Shown here piece by piece: positions 62,574 to 64,000 of a DNA stretch of 64,000 bases. The notes under the pieces were generated by a model. That model made no database searches. It was not told the origin of the DNA and saw only the letters and a program-made list of their open reading frames with translations. The position numbers and the translations under genes are program-made. Source of the DNA: Anaerolineaceae bacterium (GTDB lineage: Bacteria; Chloroflexota; Anaerolineae; Aggregatilineales; Phototrophicaceae); contig REDR01000048.1 of NCBI GenBank assembly GCA_007693385.1, forward strand, positions 1-64,000. Direction: 5' to 3'. The first letter of the stretch is position 1. Every line of letters begins with the position of its first letter.

Positions 62574-63782
62574 GTGTCCCAAGATAAACCCAAACAGAAA
62601 CGACGCGGCAAGACACCGTCCAGAAAAGAGGTGTACAGCCCGGAGGAGATGCAGATTCGCAAGGTCGCCTCTGAGGTTGCCAATACGCTGGGCGAAAAAG
62701 ATCGTAAACCGTACGGACAGATTGCGGCATTGGTGCGAATGCGTGGCGAGGACTTCATCCGTGAAGTGCTGGCCGATACGCTACAGATCGAGGCGCAGGG
62801 CGGCATGATGACCGCGAAGGGCGACAGACGGCGCACAATCGGCGGCGTGTTCTTCCGGTTGGCGCGGGAACGCCTGACCCGCAATGAAGGCCTGTTGATT
62901 TTCGCTCGCGGTGACGTGTCGAAACTTAAACGCGCCAAATCTGAAGCGCAATTTCCCGCTTTCACATGGGATGATCGCGCAGAGGTCATCCATAATTTGA
63001 AAAATCAGGAGCAGGGAGAGGTATCGGACGTGAAGATCATCTTGCAAGGACATCCTAAGTCAACGGAACGGCGCGAAAATCTGGTCATCCTGCGTATGCA
63101 ACACGATCTCGACAAAATCCCGAATATGCCGCGAGGTGTACCTGATCCGGGCGATAAAGCGATGCCGTACACGGTGATCGTCAACTCAGAACAATATGAA
63201 ACCGCCGAAGCCGCCATTCAGAAAGACCCCAAAGACGAGCTTCACATCGAAGGGTTTGCGGCGTATGACGCGGAGACATCCGATATTGTGGTGTTTGCGA
63301 CGCGAGCGATCACCCGAAAGATACACAAACAAGAGCGCCGCCGCGAACTCGAAACGATGGTGAAGCAGACGCAAGAGGCGCAACAACGCAAAGAGATCGC
63401 CAAGCAGAAGAGCGACGAGAACCGGCGTAAGCAGTTAGAAGCCAACGCCAAGAAGAAGGAGCAAGCCGCGCCCTCATCAGCAGGCGAAGCAGTCAAGCCG
63501 GAGGGCAAGAACGATGTGCCGTTCGCGCCGGTACGCATGGGCGAGAGCGCCCGCGCCGAACGCACCATCGAAGAATTCAGCGCCGAGCCGCCGCCGCATC
63601 TGGACGCGGAAGCCGCCAAGAAATACGCCGATCTTCTGCGGGCGGAGGCCACATACCGCCAGCGCATCGCCGACATCGAAGCCAAGCCGGAAGATCAGCG
63701 CTTCGGGCTGGAGATGACGCTTAAACTATTGACCAGCATCCAGAAACAGATCAAAGCGCTGGTCGATCAAACCGACGAATAA
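62574..63782 (+). CDS. Protein with PHAX-type RNA-binding domain and coiled coil
   Basis: 402 residues from a GTG start with AGGGGGGAA upstream. Residues about 30-105 match the RNA-binding domain of eukaryotic phosphorylated adapter for RNA export (PHAX): QIEAQGGMMTAKGDRRRTIG then GVFFRLARE lines up with human EIEQNGGLFIMNGSRRRTPG and GVFLNLLKN. Residues about 145-235 form a beta-rich region (VKIILQGHPKS, LHIEGFAAYDAETSDIVVFA) that might be an OB-like fold. Residues 240-300 are a Lys/Glu/Gln-rich coiled coil, then a disordered linker and a final helical hairpin. Such domains are known in some bacteria but have no settled function. It lies just upstream of a candidate structured RNA. Confidence 0.8.
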   Translation: MSQDKPKQKRRGKTPSRKEVYSPEEMQIRKVASEVANTLGEKDRKPYGQIAALVRMRGEDFIREVLADTLQIEAQGGMMTAKGDRRRTIGGVFFRLARERLTRNEGLLIFARGDVSKLKRAKSEAQFPAFTWDDRAEVIHNLKNQEQGEVSDVKIILQGHPKSTERRENLVILRMQHDLDKIPNMPRGVPDPGDKAMPYTVIVNSEQYETAEAAIQKDPKDELHIEGFAAYDAETSDIVVFATRAITRKIHKQERRRELETMVKQTQEAQQRKEIAKQKSDENRRKQLEANAKKKEQAAPSSAGEAVKPEGKNDVPFAPVRMGESARAERTIEEFSAEPPPHLDAEAAKKYADLLRAEATYRQRIADIEAKPEDQRFGLEMTLKLLTSIQKQIKALVDQTDE

Positions 63783-63867
63783 GCGCGATAACGGGCGAAT
63801 AAACGCGATAAAGCGATATTTTGTGCATTTTGGACATGAATCATTTGTATCTTCGTCCGTTTAACGC

Positions 63868-63873
63868 TACAAT
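63868..63873 (+). promoter_or_regulatory. -10 box of the candidate RNA after the PHAX gene
   Basis: TACAAT matches five of six bases of TATAAT. A weak TTTGTA lies 18 bases upstream. The predicted start is at about 63880, where the first strong RNA stem begins. Confidence 0.4.
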
Positions 63874-63877
63874 AACA

Positions 63878-64000
63878 ACCTAACGGCGAACGGGTATTAT
63901 GCGCATATCTCGAATAATCGAGATGGTGGGCATGATGGCATTGGTTCGTTAGGTGTACCAGACCTGTTATAACCTCACATGGAAAAACTTCCGGTACACT
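63878..64000 (+). ncRNA. Candidate structured RNA downstream of PHAX-domain gene, reaching window edge
   Basis: ACCTAACG (63878-63885) pairs with CGTTAGGT (63947-63954), with a further GAAC/GTTC just inside. Within lies a 7-bp hairpin ATCTCGA (63907-63913) and TCGAGAT (63918-63924) with an ATAA loop. A second domain follows directly: GTGTACC (63953-63959) pairs with GGTACAC (63993-63999), enclosing a small GGAA/TTCC hairpin. No open frame is present. The nested, side-by-side stems starting right at a -10-predicted start favour a structured RNA over chance. It may continue past the window. Confidence 0.5.

Noticed and set aside
63878-63954. 77-base segment with 7-bp end pairing, considered as a tRNA
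   Set aside because: The ends pair like an acceptor stem and a hairpin lies in the middle, but no T-arm with a GTTCRANNC loop and matching stem, no proper D-arm, and no CCA at the right place.

Overview
The window is one continuous, fairly GC-rich bacterial segment. Genes are densely packed on both strands, with short intergenic gaps and mostly Shine-Dalgarno-led starts. Product mix (several binding-protein sugar importers without their own ATPase, many small secreted proteins, a PPi-type phosphofructokinase, FkbM/MBOAT/GT2 envelope genes, a PHAX-domain protein) suggests a heterotrophic Chloroflexota bacterium, probably Anaerolineae. That placement is an inference from gene content; no rRNA or tRNA gene was found to test it. 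Housekeeping-type genes (glpK, glpD, pfkA, glgB, map) point to a chromosome.

Layout. 0-4.7 kb: envelope polysaccharide genes (multi-membrane protein, NDP-sugar epimerase, NDP-sugar 6-dehydrogenase). 4.8-13.1 kb: a UgpB-like ABC importer, glycerol kinase, glycerol-3-phosphate dehydrogenase and a phosphofructokinase with PPi-type active-site residues, together a glycerol/G3P-to-glycolysis block. 13.2-18.2 kb: secreted proteins, including a very large clostripain-family peptidase. 18.3-31.8 kb: mixed metabolism and signalling (MaoC hydratase, SLC13/TrkA-C transporter, Fe-S PD-(D/E)XK nuclease, fatty acyl-AMP ligase, SIMPL, FHA, CAP and PP2C proteins, cytochrome c lipoprotein, VKOR, quinone-reductase-like MDR). 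31.8-43 kb: glycogen branching enzyme, SGNH-like protein, Hsp20, and a second sugar ABC importer whose two permeases both carry large extra membrane regions, led by a beta-phosphoglucomutase-like HAD protein. 43.2-49.6 kb: a six-gene run (dual-specificity phosphatase, sulfotransferase-like, FkbM methyltransferase, methionine aminopeptidase, RfbC, tyrosine phosphatase), then an MBOAT acyltransferase. 49.6-54.9 kb: a secreted propeller-like protein and a MacB/Lol-type ABC exporter pair.

55-64 kb reads as a plasmid-like or replication-related module: parA-parB facing a prim-pol/PriCT replication protein, with CACTTATCAC repeats between them. Beyond it lies an 830-base gene-free region holding two candidate small-RNA units, each with its own sigma70-like promoter and a terminator-like hairpin. 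Then come a GT2 polysaccharide synthase preceded by a 39-residue membrane peptide, a small winged-helix-like protein, and a bacterial protein with a PHAX-type RNA-binding domain. Just downstream of the PHAX gene is a strongly paired segment with its own -10 box, a candidate structured RNA running to the window edge.

A family of short palindromic hairpins (GGGCG..CGCCC, often followed by CTACA) is scattered through the intergenic gaps. Arms differ between copies but stay complementary.
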